Shown in pieces: positions 36,661 through 47,687 of a stretch of DNA of 64,000 nucleotides (positions within the stretch are counted from its first letter, which is position 1; each line of letters opens with the position of its first letter). The stretch is from Cheiracanthium punctorium (Eukaryota > Arthropoda > Arachnida > Araneae > Cheiracanthiidae). Position numbers and translations under genes: made by a program. The notes beneath the pieces are model-generated. The model made no database searches and was not told the origin of the DNA. It saw only the letters and a program-made list of their open reading frames with translations. The stretch lies in the NCBI GenBank assembly GCA_038373885.1, contig JAWZYV010011610.1, positions 124,001-188,000 on the forward strand, in the 5' to 3' direction.

Positions 36661-38553
36661 TCTCTATTCTAAAAAAAAAGTAAAGGCCGCTGGCGCTGTT
36701 CATAGCTTGTGTACATATTTCCTCCTAAACCGTGGGGATTTGAGGTTCGAGTAAGGTGCCCACAGATTCGAAAAATTCCGAGCAACCTGCTAAGCTGACT
36801 TAAATTTCGAAAATCGAATTATTTTAGAAGATATTAATAAAAAACTGAAAAAATAAACAGAATGGTTGCCAGATTTGGCATAAAATCATTCATTCCTTTG
36901 CAACAAAGAGTTTCCAAGTATCTAGAATCGCGTGAAATTTACAAAGTTAACACAAAAAGCCTAATAACTTCTTCACCGTTTGCACGATCCGCTTGAAAAT
37001 TTTCATGATCATGTATAAAAATATAGAAAACAATCTGCGCTTCTTCAAAAATCTGAAAATCCACCCGTTCCCTCCTTTTTAAGTGACTTTTCGCTATTAT
37101 CAGAACCATTTTATTTCCGAGAGTCAAAAAAGTAAATCATTTGAGCGACAAAATTACCCTTTTCAAGTGAATATGACGTCATACAATTGGGATTCAAATT
37201 CGTTTAAAAAAGCATTTCCAGATTACACAGTTTATTATCATTTTTTTTTCACAAATAAATCGTTTGCACGGACATGAGAATAGCTGTGTACACAAAACGA
37301 AATCTTTCGATTGCGAAAAGATTCCGCGAGTTTCCAGAACAGAATGAATTTTAATTTGGGTATCTCACTATTCTAAAAAAAACTAAAGGCCGCTGGCGAT
37401 GCCAAAGCTTGTTGGCCTATCTCCTCCTAAACCGTGGGGATTTAAGTTTCGACTAAGGTGCCCATAGATTCGAAAAAATCCGAGGAACCTGATGAGCTGA
37501 CTTAAATTTCGAAAATCGAATTATTTTAGAAGATATTAATAAAAAACTGAAAAAATAAACAGAATAGTTGCCAGATTTGGCATAAAATCATTCATTCCTT
37601 TGCAACAAAGCTTTTCCAAGTATGTAGTATCACGTGAAATTGTCAAACATGAAGTAGAAATACACCCATTTTACGCCAAAATAAGAACTACATGAAATAA
37701 GTAACTCAAAATGTGTTACACAAAGTTGACAATTTTCAAATAGTAAGTTCACTTAGACAAGAGGAGTTTAGAATTAGCGATTACCCGTTTTTCCAAAACA
37801 GAATAACTAATATCTTGAAAATGAAAAATAATTAAAATGCAGATTATTTTAAAGCCGGTTCAGTCCAGCTGGATTATTTGCTACCAGTAGAAATATTTGG
37901 CGGCGTTAACTATGCCATTATATCAGTTACAGTACAATTTGGATATTTGCTAGCGCGACGAGATGGTATAATTCGTGGTGCTAAGTACGCCAATCTGCAA
38001 ACGATTATGTAAATGAAAATATGGATAACGGTTTTCCGGTAACCTTAAATGAAGAGTAATTATAGGTTGTGAGCATGTGTAAATCGCAAAATAATAAAAA
38101 GTCGCCATTGGTGGCAAGCTATCCTATCTGTTCCGTAGCTTTTATTAACTTTATATGAACGCAAGTCGCCAAATAATGAAAAATCGCCATGGGTGGCAAA
38201 TTCGCAAGGTGTCCAATAGGTTTTACATTATTAAAAATACAGCTGAAACAGATGTTCTGATTTTATTATGCTTTAGCTCCTAATTAATATAACTTTTGAA
38301 TGGTAACATTAAATATCATTATGTTTCTGAGGAGTGCAAATAATTTTTCCAGCGATTATAAGCGGAGTCCGCACTCCAGGTGGAGTATAGCTCAGGACCC
38401 GTACAACACGGATTCCCATAGCAAAATATCTTCCGTGTTATGAGGAGTACTGTAGTGTGAGGTTTAAATTTTTATGTACTTTTAAGCCTTATTAGGGGCC
38501 GAATGCCTCATACGAAAAGCGAGCGTAGCGAGTCTGGGGGCCTTGGCCCCTAG
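36661..38553 (+). mobile_element. Non-autonomous Helitron, copy 1 (1.9 kb)
   Basis: Starts TCTCTATTCTAAAAA and ends ...GCGAGCGTAGCGAGTC, a GC-rich hairpin (GGGGCC/GGCCCC) and CTAG, followed by T. There is no target duplication. Comparison with the same point in an uninterrupted array unit near 40,313 (aagcgatttttaatat) places the insertion between A and T, the Helitron preference. A second copy in the same orientation lies at 54,912-56,825. The first 290 bp or so are repeated internally from 37,366. No Rep/helicase coding sequence is present, so it relies on another Helitron. Confidence 0.85.
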
Positions 38554-38869
38554 TTTTTAATATAACACTTTAATTCTATGTCCATTATTGACACACATTA
38601 TAAACAGCATTGTTATACTGTGTATTTCTGCATTATTTCCAACAATGAACGTCCCATTGTTGAAAGTCATTTTAAATAAAGGTTTAGTCCACTGTTTCAA
38701 AGTATATTATTGACACACATTTTTAAAGAGCATTGTTATACCGTGAATTTTTGAATTTCCAACCATTACGTCCTTTTTGTTAAAAGTCATTTTTGATAAT
38801 GGTTTAGTTCACTATTTCAACGTATATTATTGACAAATATTCTTAAAGAGCATTGTTATACCGTATATA
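38554..38869 (+). repeat. Array of ~125-bp units, part 2
   Basis: Two to three units (tattattgacacacatt, gcattgttataccgt, gttgaaagtcattttt) between the Helitron and the Tc1-like element. Confidence 0.75.
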
Positions 38870-40278
38870 CACTGCTGGCCACCCAAATTGCAACACCAAG
38901 AAAAACAAGAGATATCACAACAAAATTTATTGTGTAGATAACATGTTGACCAAGTAACAAATGATTAAATTTACAGCATTCTATGAAGCGTGGTTCCTGC
39001 CAAAATCAGTACCCAGAGTAGCCGCCGTTGTTGGAGATCACAGCTGCCACACGCCTCGGCATTGATTCAAAGAGACTTTGAATGTGTTCTTGGGGTACAG
39101 CAGACCAAGCAGCTTCCACACGTTGCCAAAGTTGATCTGGTGTGACAGCTGGGGATGAACTCTGGGTCAGTCGTTGAGCAACCATGGACCACATGTTTTC
39201 TATCGGCGAAAGATCCGGAGAGCGCGCCGGCCAGGGAAGCAATTCAATCTGGTGATTGACGAAGAACCCTTGGACAATGCGTGCCACGTGTGGCCGTGCA
39301 TTATCCTGCTGAAATATGGCTGTTGGCAAGCCCTGAAGGTAAGAAAGGACAACTGGCTCCAACACCTCGGAGATGTAGCGCTGGCTGGTTAAAGTACCGG
39401 CAATGCGTACTAGAGGAGTGCGAGAGAGATATCCGATACCGCCCCATACCATAATACCCGGTGCAGGACCAGTGTGACGGTGCATAATGCAGCTGTTCAG
39501 CATCCTCTCTCCACGGTGTCTCCAGACTCGAATCCGACCGTCGTGGTGTTGCATACAGAAGCGTGACTCGTCAGTAAAGAGAATTTCATTCCATTCTGTC
39601 GTCCACATCCTTCTTTCATCGCACCATTGGCGGCGGAGACGTCTGTGGTTCCGCGTCAGAGGTAGACAAAGCAACGGACGTCTTGCGGACAGACCATTCT
39701 GCTGTAAACGACGTCGAATGGTACGCGCAGACACTGGATGATGCGTTACAGACTGAATCTGCTGTGATATGGTTCGTGATGTGACTGAGCGGTCCGTCAC
39801 TGCCATGCGTACAATCTGCCTGTCATCACGTGACGTGGTGCACTGAGGTCGATGCGGTCGATCACGTCTGTCCGTCGTACCCTCCTGCACCCAACGATCA
39901 CATATCCGCATCACAGTTGTTTGGTTTCGTCCAATACGACGACCGATTTCCCTGAAAGATAACCCACAATCTCGGTATGCCACTATCCTTCCTCTGTCAA
40001 ACTCGGATACTTGATCAAAAGATGATCGTTGTTTCCTACGAGGCATAATTTATCGTTTTTTTGAAAAAAAAGCAAGAAAAACACAATTGCTGTACTTGAA
40101 ACCGTCGAAATCTCCAAGCCTTAAATAGCGCTTTGAGGTGGCGCCACAGGCGCGCTTGATGTGCGTCTGCGCTGAAATTCTAATCATTTGCATATCTCAC
40201 CTCAGCTAATGCATGTTGTAAATTTCATATTATTTGCATGCTTCCTTCAGGGTGTTGCATTTACGATGGCCAGCAGTG
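38870..40278 (-). mobile_element. Complete Tc1-like transposon, 1.4 kb
   Basis: Both ends read inward CACTGCTGGCCA and then reach ATTGCAACACC (left) or ATGCAACACC (right), forming imperfect inverted repeats of about 30 bp. TA dinucleotides flank it (38,868-38,869; 40,279-40,280). It contains one intact transposase gene on the minus strand and interrupts the 125-bp array. Confidence 0.93.
39006..40046 (-). CDS. Tc1/mariner-superfamily transposase (DD34E)
   Basis: A 346-aa uninterrupted protein, normal for Tc1-like transposases. The N-terminal 120 residues form paired helix-turn-helix DNA-binding domains (LSFREIGRRIGRNQTTVMRI and SARTIRRRLQQNGL). The catalytic triad is Asp159 in FTDESRF, Asp248 in QQDNARPH and Glu283 in SPDLSPIENMW, with 34 residues between the last two. 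The enzyme binds the inverted repeats and moves the element by cut and paste into TA sites. The ATG lies 232 bp inside the right end and the stop 136 bp inside the left end. No frameshift or stop: it may be active or recently so. Confidence 0.96.
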   Translation of the reverse strand: MPRRKQRSSFDQVSEFDRGRIVAYRDCGLSFREIGRRIGRNQTTVMRICDRWVQEGTTDRRDRPHRPQCTTSRDDRQIVRMAVTDRSVTSRTISQQIQSVTHHPVSARTIRRRLQQNGLSARRPLLCLPLTRNHRRLRRQWCDERRMWTTEWNEILFTDESRFCMQHHDGRIRVWRHRGERMLNSCIMHRHTGPAPGIMVWGGIGYLSRTPLVRIAGTLTSQRYISEVLEPVVLSYLQGLPTAIFQQDNARPHVARIVQGFFVNHQIELLPWPARSPDLSPIENMWSMVAQRLTQSSSPAVTPDQLWQRVEAAWSAVPQEHIQSLFESMPRRVAAVISNNGGYSGY

Positions 40279-40280
40279 TA

Positions 40281-40450
40281 TTTTAATTGATTCTAACGGT
40301 TACGCCCCTTTGTTGAAAGCGATTTTTAATATAGTCTATTGTTCCAAAGTATATTAGTGCCACATTTTTAAAAAGCGGTATTATACCGTATTTTATAGCA
40401 TTGATTTTAAAAATTATGTCTCTTTATTGAAAGTTATTCTACTAATATGA
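40281..40450 (+). repeat. Array of ~125-bp units, part 3
   Basis: Resumes after the Tc1-like element with gttgaaagcgatttttaat and agcggtattataccgtattt. The unit near 40,313 shows the unoccupied Helitron target. Confidence 0.7.
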
Positions 40451-40966
40451 TAAATGTTAAAGTTCGCATTTTTGTGTGTTTGAGTGTTTTTGACTCAATC
40501 ACGCAAAAACCGCAGAACGAATTTGCGTAAAATTTGGAGTGAAATTAGCTTATGCCCTGGATTAATATGCAGTCTACCTTTTATGCATATAACATAAATA
40601 GTTCTTTGACAGGTATACGCTCAAAATAATTCTAATAGATTGCGTTCTATGTACATCACTGTAAGTACTATACAAGTTCTAAAACTTTCTCCCCTAATAG
40701 AAAGCTACACCATACCTGAGTTTTATAGGCTACCTTTTATGCATATATCACAAATAGTTCTTTTACAGGGAGACTCATAAGAATTGGATTACGCTCTATG
40801 GCATCTCGGTAAATATTGAACCGATTCTCAAACATTTTTCATGGACAGAAAGCTACAATATTCCTGTGTATTATAAGCTACCTTTATCCATTATATCATA
40901 TACTTCTTTTGCAGCGACACTTATAAGAATTAGATTACGCTCTGAAGGCACCTCTAAATACTAAAC
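40451..40966 (-). repeat. 165-bp unit array, orientation 2, part 1
   Basis: Reverse complement of the family at 35.4-36.5 kb: agaaagctacaccatacctg, cttttatgcatat, atagttcttttacaggga and ttacgctctatg recur. It begins with a head-like phrase (cacgcaaaaaccgcagaacg) and breaks off at the foldback element. Confidence 0.75.
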
Positions 40967-41917
40967 TGTATATATATATATATATATATATATATGTAAT
41001 GTATAAAAAGGTAATTTGGGTTTTACTAGTTTGGGTATTGTTCAAGCGGGTACTTTCACTGTAAGTTTTACTTTCCTGTCATACTTGCCACGCGCGCTCT
41101 GGAGCTATGTTTTATTTATTTTGTTATTTGTCAAACATCAGGCCGTCGATTCTTAATTCTTTAGATCTACTTGTGTCCCCGGATGCGGGTCATGTTGGTA
41201 AATGTGTGTGGTTCGATCAGAGATAAGAAAGAGGAGGAGTTGTGTCTTCGCAGACCACGTGGTGTGGTGAGCGTAAATACTCCCGCACATCGAAAATCGG
41301 GGGACTTCTGCCACTGGAACTGTTTAATGAGTCCACGCTGATTCTTGTACCCGTCTCCCGACTATTGAGCGTTAATTCTTTACAATTTTAAAAATTTTAA
41401 TTGCCACACAGGCAGTCATCCTGTCGACTATTTGAGACGTCAGATATTTCAAGTAAAGTTTCAGAGTTAAGGCAGGTAATATGGTTTATTGAACATTACC
41501 TTTAAGTTACAATTTAGAATGAGAAGAGGGGAGGGGAGACGGGTACAAGAATCAGCGTGGACTCATTAAACAGTTCCAGTGGCAGAAGTCCCCCGATTTT
41601 CGATGTGCGGGAGTATTTACGCTCACCACACCACGTGGTCTGCGAAGACACAACTCCTCCTCTCTCTTATCTCTGATCGAACCACACACAATTACCAACA
41701 TGACCCGCATCCGGGGACACAAGTAGATCTAAAGAATTAAGAATCGACGGCCTGATGTTTGACAAATAACAAAATAAATAAAACATAGCTCCAGAGCGCG
41801 CGTGGCAAGTATGACAGGAAAGTAAAACTTACAGTGAAAGTACCCGCTTGAACAATACCCAAACTAGTAAAACCCAAATTACCTTTTTATACATTACATA
41901 TATATATATATATATAT
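40967..41917. mobile_element. Foldback element with ~385-bp inverted repeats
   Basis: Left arm 40,967-41,359 and right arm 41,534-41,917 are near-identical inverted copies (outer edge (TA)n then atgtaatgtataaaaaggta; inner edge gtacccgtctccc). The centre is 174 bp and unrelated. Each arm holds no coding sequence. The high arm identity indicates recent formation or recent gene conversion. The right arm abuts the solo LTR exactly. Confidence 0.85.
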
Positions 41918-42799
41918 TGTTAAGAATTTTCGGTTTGTTCTGCCTCCCAGATATTAAAATTATTCTAAAATTCGTACCCTACGTCAAATATTTAAATTTT
42001 GCATTTTGTTGTATCAAAATCGGTTAACTAGAACGCGACTTAAGGAGTTCTGGGTTTGCCCATTGGTTAACATAGGGTTTTTTTAGAAATCTCCAGAAAT
42101 ATTGATGCTAGAGCTTTGGTGATTTCACTTATGGGAACTTATTTTTGACGCCAAATTTGGCGATATTTCGCCAAAAAGTCGCCAAGGTTGGCGACATTTC
42201 GGGCGCTTTTACCAATGGGGCCAGTAATGCTGGTTTTCCTGCATTAATATTGCACTGTGGCTTAGCATTACTAATTTCCATTTCCATGACATAATCAAAA
42301 TTCGAGCTTTATGGGGTTCTTTGAGAAATAGCCCCCTACCAGAATTTTCGTTTATCTTCTGCGACACCTATAAATAGAGGAAGGGCAGGCCACCAGAGAT
42401 AGTTATATTCGAACGCTAATTGAATTCGATGCAATACTCTGTAAATTGTGCTATTGGAAGCAATATTTTGCTTGTTTTTGAGTATAGAGTGTAAATTCTT
42501 CATTGCTGAGTCCTGAGGGACTATTTATAATTTCCTTTGTAAGTTTCCATTGAATGTTTGCCAGTGGAAGTGTTTTATTTTCTGTAAGAAATACAGCATC
42601 TGTGAAAGCTTCTGTACTGAGAGGACTATTATAAGCAAGGTACTGGCCATTAGTGTCTGTGAATTTTTTACTGCTGATTGTTCGACGAAGTGCTAGAAGC
42701 AATAAAATTTGTGTTCCATCCTGACAAATGGACTTTTTACTAGAACTTTCTACATACACTGGACTTTAGAGCGAGGAACCCAAGAATCGAATCCCGACG
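41918..42799 (+). repeat. Old solo LTR of the Gypsy family (plus orientation)
   Basis: Starts TGTTAAGAATTTTCGG and follows the reverse complement of the young LTR at 42,822-43,714 along its length: ttatttttgacgccaaattt, cctataaatagagg, gtaaattcttcattgctgag, agaagcaataaaatttgtgttcc, gactttagagcga. It is much more diverged than the young pair, so it marks an older insertion that recombined down to one LTR. A TATA box (CTATAAATAG) and AATAAA are visible. The exact right end is uncertain. Confidence 0.8.
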
Positions 42800-42821
42800 A
42801 AGCCAATATCTCTGTTACTAT

Positions 42822-43714
42822 TGTTGCGGAATTACTCTGCTACTCCTTGGGTTCGTCGTTCTAAAGTCAAGTTGGTGTAAAAAGTTCAAGTAAAAAGTCA
42901 CTTGTCAGGATGGAACACAAACTTTATTTCTTCTAGAACTTCGTAGAACAATCAGCTGCACACAATTCACAAGCACAATCTAGCAGTAAAGTGCTTTCAA
43001 CAGTTCGATTAGATCAGAAACTCTCACGAATGCTGTATTTCTCACACAAAATAGAACACTTTCACTGACAAGAATTCAGCGAAAATATACGAGAAATAAC
43101 ACTAACGGTCTCTCAAGACTCAGCAATGAAGAATTTACACACAGCACTTAAATTCAAAGCTTCACAAACAGCGCGAAACACAGCTTCCTTCACAAAGCAA
43201 GCGTATTCACTCTCTCAAAGCTTGATCAACAATGAATCGTCGGGGCGACACGCTTCTATAAATAGCCGACGCAGGAGGTACAAGAGGTTTCCAGAAAAGT
43301 CAATTTCTCGAGGGTTCTACATAACGCGTGAATATTGATTACGTCATAGAAGAGAAATGTTAGGTTATTATGCGTTTTTAATGCAGGAAAAACAACTTCC
43401 AGGCCCCATTGGGAAAATCGCGCCAAATGACCAAAAAGTCGCCAAGCTTGGCGACTTTTGGCGAAATATCGCCAAATTTGGCGCCAAAAATAAGTCCTCA
43501 AAAGTGAAGAGATCTAAGCTCTAGGACTAATATTTCTCGAGATTTCTAGAAGCCCATAGAAAAACATATGGGAAAGCGAAACCTCCGTATCTCCGGTTCT
43601 AATTGGCCGATTTTGATGCAACAAAAAGCAAAATTTATCTATTTGAAGCGTAGAATACGAATTTTAAACCATTCTAAGCCCCAGAGCAGCGGGTTGCCCC
43701 GAAAATTCGTAACA
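42822..43714 (-). repeat. Gypsy 3' LTR
   Basis: In the element's sense the LTR reads TGTTACGAATTTT...CCGCAACA. It contains nested inverted motifs built from TCGCCAA and TTGGCGA around 43,420-43,490, TATTTATAG as the likely TATA region (about 43,250) and AATAAA (about 42,923-42,928) for polyadenylation. Confidence 0.95.
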
Positions 43715-43730
43715 TTGCCCCCTTCCCAAG
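43715..43730 (-). other. Polypurine tract
   Basis: On the minus strand CTTGGGAAGGGGGCAA directly precedes the 3' LTR. Such a tract primes plus-strand DNA synthesis. The stretch 43,731-44,094 between it and the pol stop is noncoding. Confidence 0.8.
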
Positions 43731-44094
43731 GACTGCACGTCCCGGGCAGTACAATCCCTAGTTAGGAGGTCACACAGGTACCTACACTGTATAACACTTA
43801 ACAAGATCTTAACAACATAATTCAAGCAAGTAATCAATAGCACAATAAGCAAATACACATTAATAAATAAATAATCAACATAATAAATAATTACACTGTA
43901 ATAAGTAATCAATGTAATAACAAATACACATTAATAAAATCCAATATATTACAAATATATACACTAAACATGGCGTAAGTAATGAGTGAAAGAGAGTTGA
44001 CGAAAGAGGAAGAGAAGAGAAAGACAGGAAAGAAATGACAGTTGAAAGAAAGGAGGAATTACGCCATAGTGAACATGGTCTGATAGTCAAATAA

Positions 44095-47000
44095 CTAATT
44101 ACAACCGCGGTAGATGGCTAGCCGATCGTAATGTACAACTCTTGGCTTCGAGTTTGGTGACTTACGAATCCGTACGATGACGTCATTCAGCCGGTTTAGG
44201 ACTGTGTAAGGACCGTCCCACGGCGATTGCAGCTTGGGAGACAGGCCTTTCCGTCGAGTAGGATTCCATAGCCAAACTTTGTCACCTGCGTTGAACTCGT
44301 GTCCCGTAGCTTTCGTGTCGTAGCGAGTCTTCATCTTTTCCGTGTTCAGGTTGATCCGCTCCCGAGCAAAATGATGCACATCTTCAAACCGTGCCCGAAG
44401 GTTTTCCACGTACTCCTCTGGCGATGAAGGCGCATCTGGAGGGCGGCCGAACACTAGATCGGCGGGAAGACGAAGATCTCTGCCGAACAGCATCTGGGAA
44501 GGTGTGAAGCCGGTAGTCTCATGGATGGCACTCCTATAGGCCAGCAGGAACAAGGGGAGTTTCTTGTCCCAGTCCTCTTGATTCCTAGATACCAGGAGCG
44601 AGAGGTTGTTCAAAATTGTACGATTGAACCTCTCCACCATGCCGTCGGATTGTGGGTGTAAAGGCGTAGTCTGGGTTTTGTCCATTCCGAGAAGTTGGCA
44701 TAGTCCTTTAAAGACTGCAGAGGTAAAGTTCGTTCCTTGGTCGGAATGAAGTTGCAGAGGGGTTCCATATCTGGAAATCCATTCTTGCACCAGTACCTCT
44801 GCTACGGTCGTAGCTTCTTGATCGGGAATAGGAAACGCTTCGGGCCATTTAGAGAAGTAGTCAATGACAACTAGGATGTATTTGTTGCCATCCGAAGTTC
44901 GCGGAAGAGGTCCCAGGATGTCGAGTGCAATCCTCTCAAAAGGCGCTCCTACATTATAACGATGTAGTCTTCCACGGCTTCGTTTCTTCGGGCCTTTGCG
45001 GGCGGCACAGGCGTCACAAGCTTGACACCACTTTTCGACGTCGCCTCGAGCCCTAACCCAGTAAAAGCGCTCGCGAACTTTCTGCAGGGTCTTCATTACG
45101 CCAAAATGGCCCCCAGTTAAGCCATTATGAAGTTCTTCTAGAACCTTCGGAATCCTCGAGCGAGGGAGTACCAACTGCCATCGGAGCATCTTGCCGTCGT
45201 CCGACTCCCATTTACGATACAGGACTCCATTTCTCAGGCGAAGCGAATCCCATAAAGCCCAGTACTGTTTTGTTGCCGGACTGTAAGATGATATTTCTTG
45301 CCAACTGGGCTTAGCGCTGGATTTTTCCATAAATTCCACAATAGGTTTGATGTCGCTGTCTGTTAATTGGTCCGCCCGAACATTTTCGTCACTCCAGGGA
45401 TCTTGAGATGGTGCCGATGATGTAACTTGGCGGACAGCGGGATGTTTCAGATGGTAATTTTTCTCTGCCCTGGAGCAATAGCGACAACTGTCTATGCAGG
45501 GCCTTCTCGACAAAGCATCTGCATTTCCATGAGATGACCCTTTCCGATGACGTATCTCGATGTCATATTCTTGTAAGCGCTGTATCCACCTGGCTATTTG
45601 GCCCTCCGGATTCTTGAAATTTAGAAGCCAGGTTAAAGAGGCATGGTCCGTTCGGAGCAGGAACTTTCGGCCGTACAGGTAATGATGGAAGTGCTCCACG
45701 GCCTTAATGATAGCAAGGAGTTCCTTTCTCGTAACACAATAGTTACGTTCTGCCTTTGAAAGGCATTTGCTCCAGTAAGCAATGACGTGTTCTTGGCCAT
45801 CTATCTCCTGGGACAAAACTGCTCCGACACTCTCCTTACTTGCGTCTGTGTCCAGGATAAATGGCTTGTCAGGGTGAGGATACGACAAGATCGGCGAAGA
45901 TGTTAAAGCCGTCTTCAGTTCGTTGAATGCGTCCTCACATTCGTCAGTCCAGAGAAATTTCTGTCCAGTCTCGGTCAATTTGTGAAGAGGTCTTGCAATT
46001 TGAGAAAAGCCCTTCACGAATTTTCGATAGTAAGTACACAGACCGAGAAAACTTCTTAAGTCGTGGATATTCTCGGGACGACTCCAGTTCTGGACTGCGG
46101 ACGTCTTTTCGGGATCGGTTCGGACTCCGTGGGCGGATATTATGTGCCCGAGGTAACGTACTTCCCGACGAAACAAATTGCACTTCGATGGACTCAGTTT
46201 CAAGTTCGCCTCCTTTAATTTCTGCAGCACCTTTCGGATGTTCTCTAGATGCTCTTCGAAAGTCCTTCCGACGATGATGATATCGTCCAAATAAACGAGA
46301 CATGCTTCGTAGGAAAGTCCTCTCAACACTGTCTCCATTAGTCGCTCGAATGTAGCAGGTGCGTTGCAGAGTCCAAAAGGCATAACTTTGAACTGCCATA
46401 ATCCTTGTCCCGTGGTGAACGCAGTCTTTTCACGGTCGTCGGGATGAATTTCCACTTGCCAGTAACCACTTTTCAGATCCAGAGTGGAAAACCATTCGTT
46501 TCCCGATAAAGTGTCCAAAGTGTCGTCTATCCTGGGAAGAGGGTAGCTGTCTTTCTTGGTAATGTCATTCAGACGTCTGTAGTCAACACAGAACCGGGTG
46601 GAACCATCCTTCTTTCGGACCAAAACAATTGGCGAGGCCCAGGGACTAGTCGATGGCTCGATGACGTCATCACGCTTCATCTCCTCTAAAAGTCTGCTCA
46701 CCTCTTCTTGCTTAGCAAACGGCAGCCGCCTAGGATGTTGCTTGATGGGAGAATGGCTGCCTGTATCTATCCTATGTTGAGTTAAGCTCGTACGGCCAAA
46801 GTCACCCGAAGTACGGGAGAAGAGGTCTTCAAATTCAGCTATTACTTTCTCCGCAGCGCTTCTCTGTTCTGCCGTTAACTCCACGTCTTGTATTAATTCC
46901 TTCGTCAGGCACTCGGAAGATTTAGCTGTCGTTTGGCTGATGTTCTTATTAATGCAGGTAACAGGAGTGCATGTCGCCAACACTTCATTTTTCTTTATCA

Positions 47001-47661
47001 CCTTCGACTTGTCCGTCACATTTACTACTCTAACTGGAATTTCTGTTCTCGACAAGTCCACAAGTGTTGCTCCCACAAGTACTCCTCTGATGGAATCACT
47101 ATTGCTTGGGTGTTCGATTAATCCAAAACGGAATTTATTGCTTTCTTTTACTGTTCCAGAAATTATTGAATCAGTTCTGGGAGGTAGAGTGATATCAGTC
47201 TGGGCTATTATTTGCTGAACAGGCAAAACAGTTTCATTTCTAATATCGAACGCAGCTATTTCTTCTGAGTCTGAACGAAGCTCATTATTCTTAAAGTCCA
47301 AATTAAATTTGTGTGATTTTAAAAAGTCCAGTCCGAGAATAAAAGAGTCTGTAATATTGGCGACATATACCACATGGTCGTATCTGGCATTTCCAAACGT
47401 GATTTCTACTTGCGCTTTTCCGCCCACTTCGATCTTGTCACCTGTCACAGTCTGGAGGGTCAGCGAGGGCGGAGTCCAGATAATCTTCAAATTTAATTTC
47501 TTGGCCAGATCCGTCCTTATGATGGTTACGTTCGCGCCAGTATCAATCACCATGTGGCATGGAGAACCATTAACGTATCCCAGTACGAAGAGTCCATTAC
47601 TGCCGCCATTCACCGATGAAATCTGCAAGACTTTTAGGTGGGGCTTTTGACTATCTGGCAA
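44095..47661 (-). CDS. pol: Gypsy Pol: protease, RT, RNase H, integrase
   Basis: 1,188 residues counted from the Leu codon at 47,661, though translation probably enters by -1 frameshift from gag at 47,691-47,697. Domains: retropepsin (DTGA at 40-43); reverse transcriptase (about 310-500; FSTLDLKSGY, YLDD at 457-460); RNase H (about 597-720; Asp604, Glu647, Asp672, Asp715); integrase with HHCC zinc finger (His845, His852, Cys879, Cys882) and DD35E core (Asp914, Asp974, Glu1010); GPY/F-type tail (WDGPYTVL near 1148-1155). No chromodomain is evident. The order PR-RT-RH-IN is that of Metaviridae. It copies the element RNA into DNA and inserts it. All catalytic residues are present and the frame is unbroken. 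Confidence 0.97.
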   Translation of the reverse strand: MPDSQKPHLKVLQISSVNGGSNGLFVLGYVNGSPCHMVIDTGANVTIIRTDLAKKLNLKIIWTPPSLTLQTVTGDKIEVGGKAQVEITFGNARYDHVVYVANITDSFILGLDFLKSHKFNLDFKNNELRSDSEEIAAFDIRNETVLPVQQIIAQTDITLPPRTDSIISGTVKESNKFRFGLIEHPSNSDSIRGVLVGATLVDLSRTEIPVRVVNVTDKSKVIKKNEVLATCTPVTCINKNISQTTAKSSECLTKELIQDVELTAEQRSAAEKVIAEFEDLFSRTSGDFGRTSLTQHRIDTGSHSPIKQHPRRLPFAKQEEVSRLLEEMKRDDVIEPSTSPWASPIVLVRKKDGSTRFCVDYRRLNDITKKDSYPLPRIDDTLDTLSGNEWFSTLDLKSGYWQVEIHPDDREKTAFTTGQGLWQFKVMPFGLCNAPATFERLMETVLRGLSYEACLVYLDDIIIVGRTFEEHLENIRKVLQKLKEANLKLSPSKCNLFRREVRYLGHIISAHGVRTDPEKTSAVQNWSRPENIHDLRSFLGLCTYYRKFVKGFSQIARPLHKLTETGQKFLWTDECEDAFNELKTALTSSPILSYPHPDKPFILDTDASKESVGAVLSQEIDGQEHVIAYWSKCLSKAERNYCVTRKELLAIIKAVEHFHHYLYGRKFLLRTDHASLTWLLNFKNPEGQIARWIQRLQEYDIEIRHRKGSSHGNADALSRRPCIDSCRYCSRAEKNYHLKHPAVRQVTSSAPSQDPWSDENVRADQLTDSDIKPIVEFMEKSSAKPSWQEISSYSPATKQYWALWDSLRLRNGVLYRKWESDDGKMLRWQLVLPRSRIPKVLEELHNGLTGGHFGVMKTLQKVRERFYWVRARGDVEKWCQACDACAARKGPKKRSRGRLHRYNVGAPFERIALDILGPLPRTSDGNKYILVVIDYFSKWPEAFPIPDQEATTVAEVLVQEWISRYGTPLQLHSDQGTNFTSAVFKGLCQLLGMDKTQTTPLHPQSDGMVERFNRTILNNLSLLVSRNQEDWDKKLPLFLLAYRSAIHETTGFTPSQMLFGRDLRLPADLVFGRPPDAPSSPEEYVENLRARFEDVHHFARERINLNTEKMKTRYDTKATGHEFNAGDKVWLWNPTRRKGLSPKLQSPWDGPYTVLNRLNDVIVRIRKSPNSKPRVVHYDRLAIYRGCN

Positions 47662-47687
47662 CCTCCGCCCCGCGAGATGGCCACCTC

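Noticed and set aside
39174..39741. Plus-strand frames of 72 and 84 codons
   Set aside because: Shadows of the Tc1-like transposase on the minus strand.
43126..43912. Open frames of 65-82 codons repeated at 49,328-49,967
   Set aside because: They are duplicated only because they lie in the two LTRs, and run against the element's sense or without motifs.
43875..44090. 71-codon hydrophobic minus-strand frame after pol, possible envelope
   Set aside because: Far too short for an envelope protein, AT-biased, without signal peptide plus glycoprotein features.
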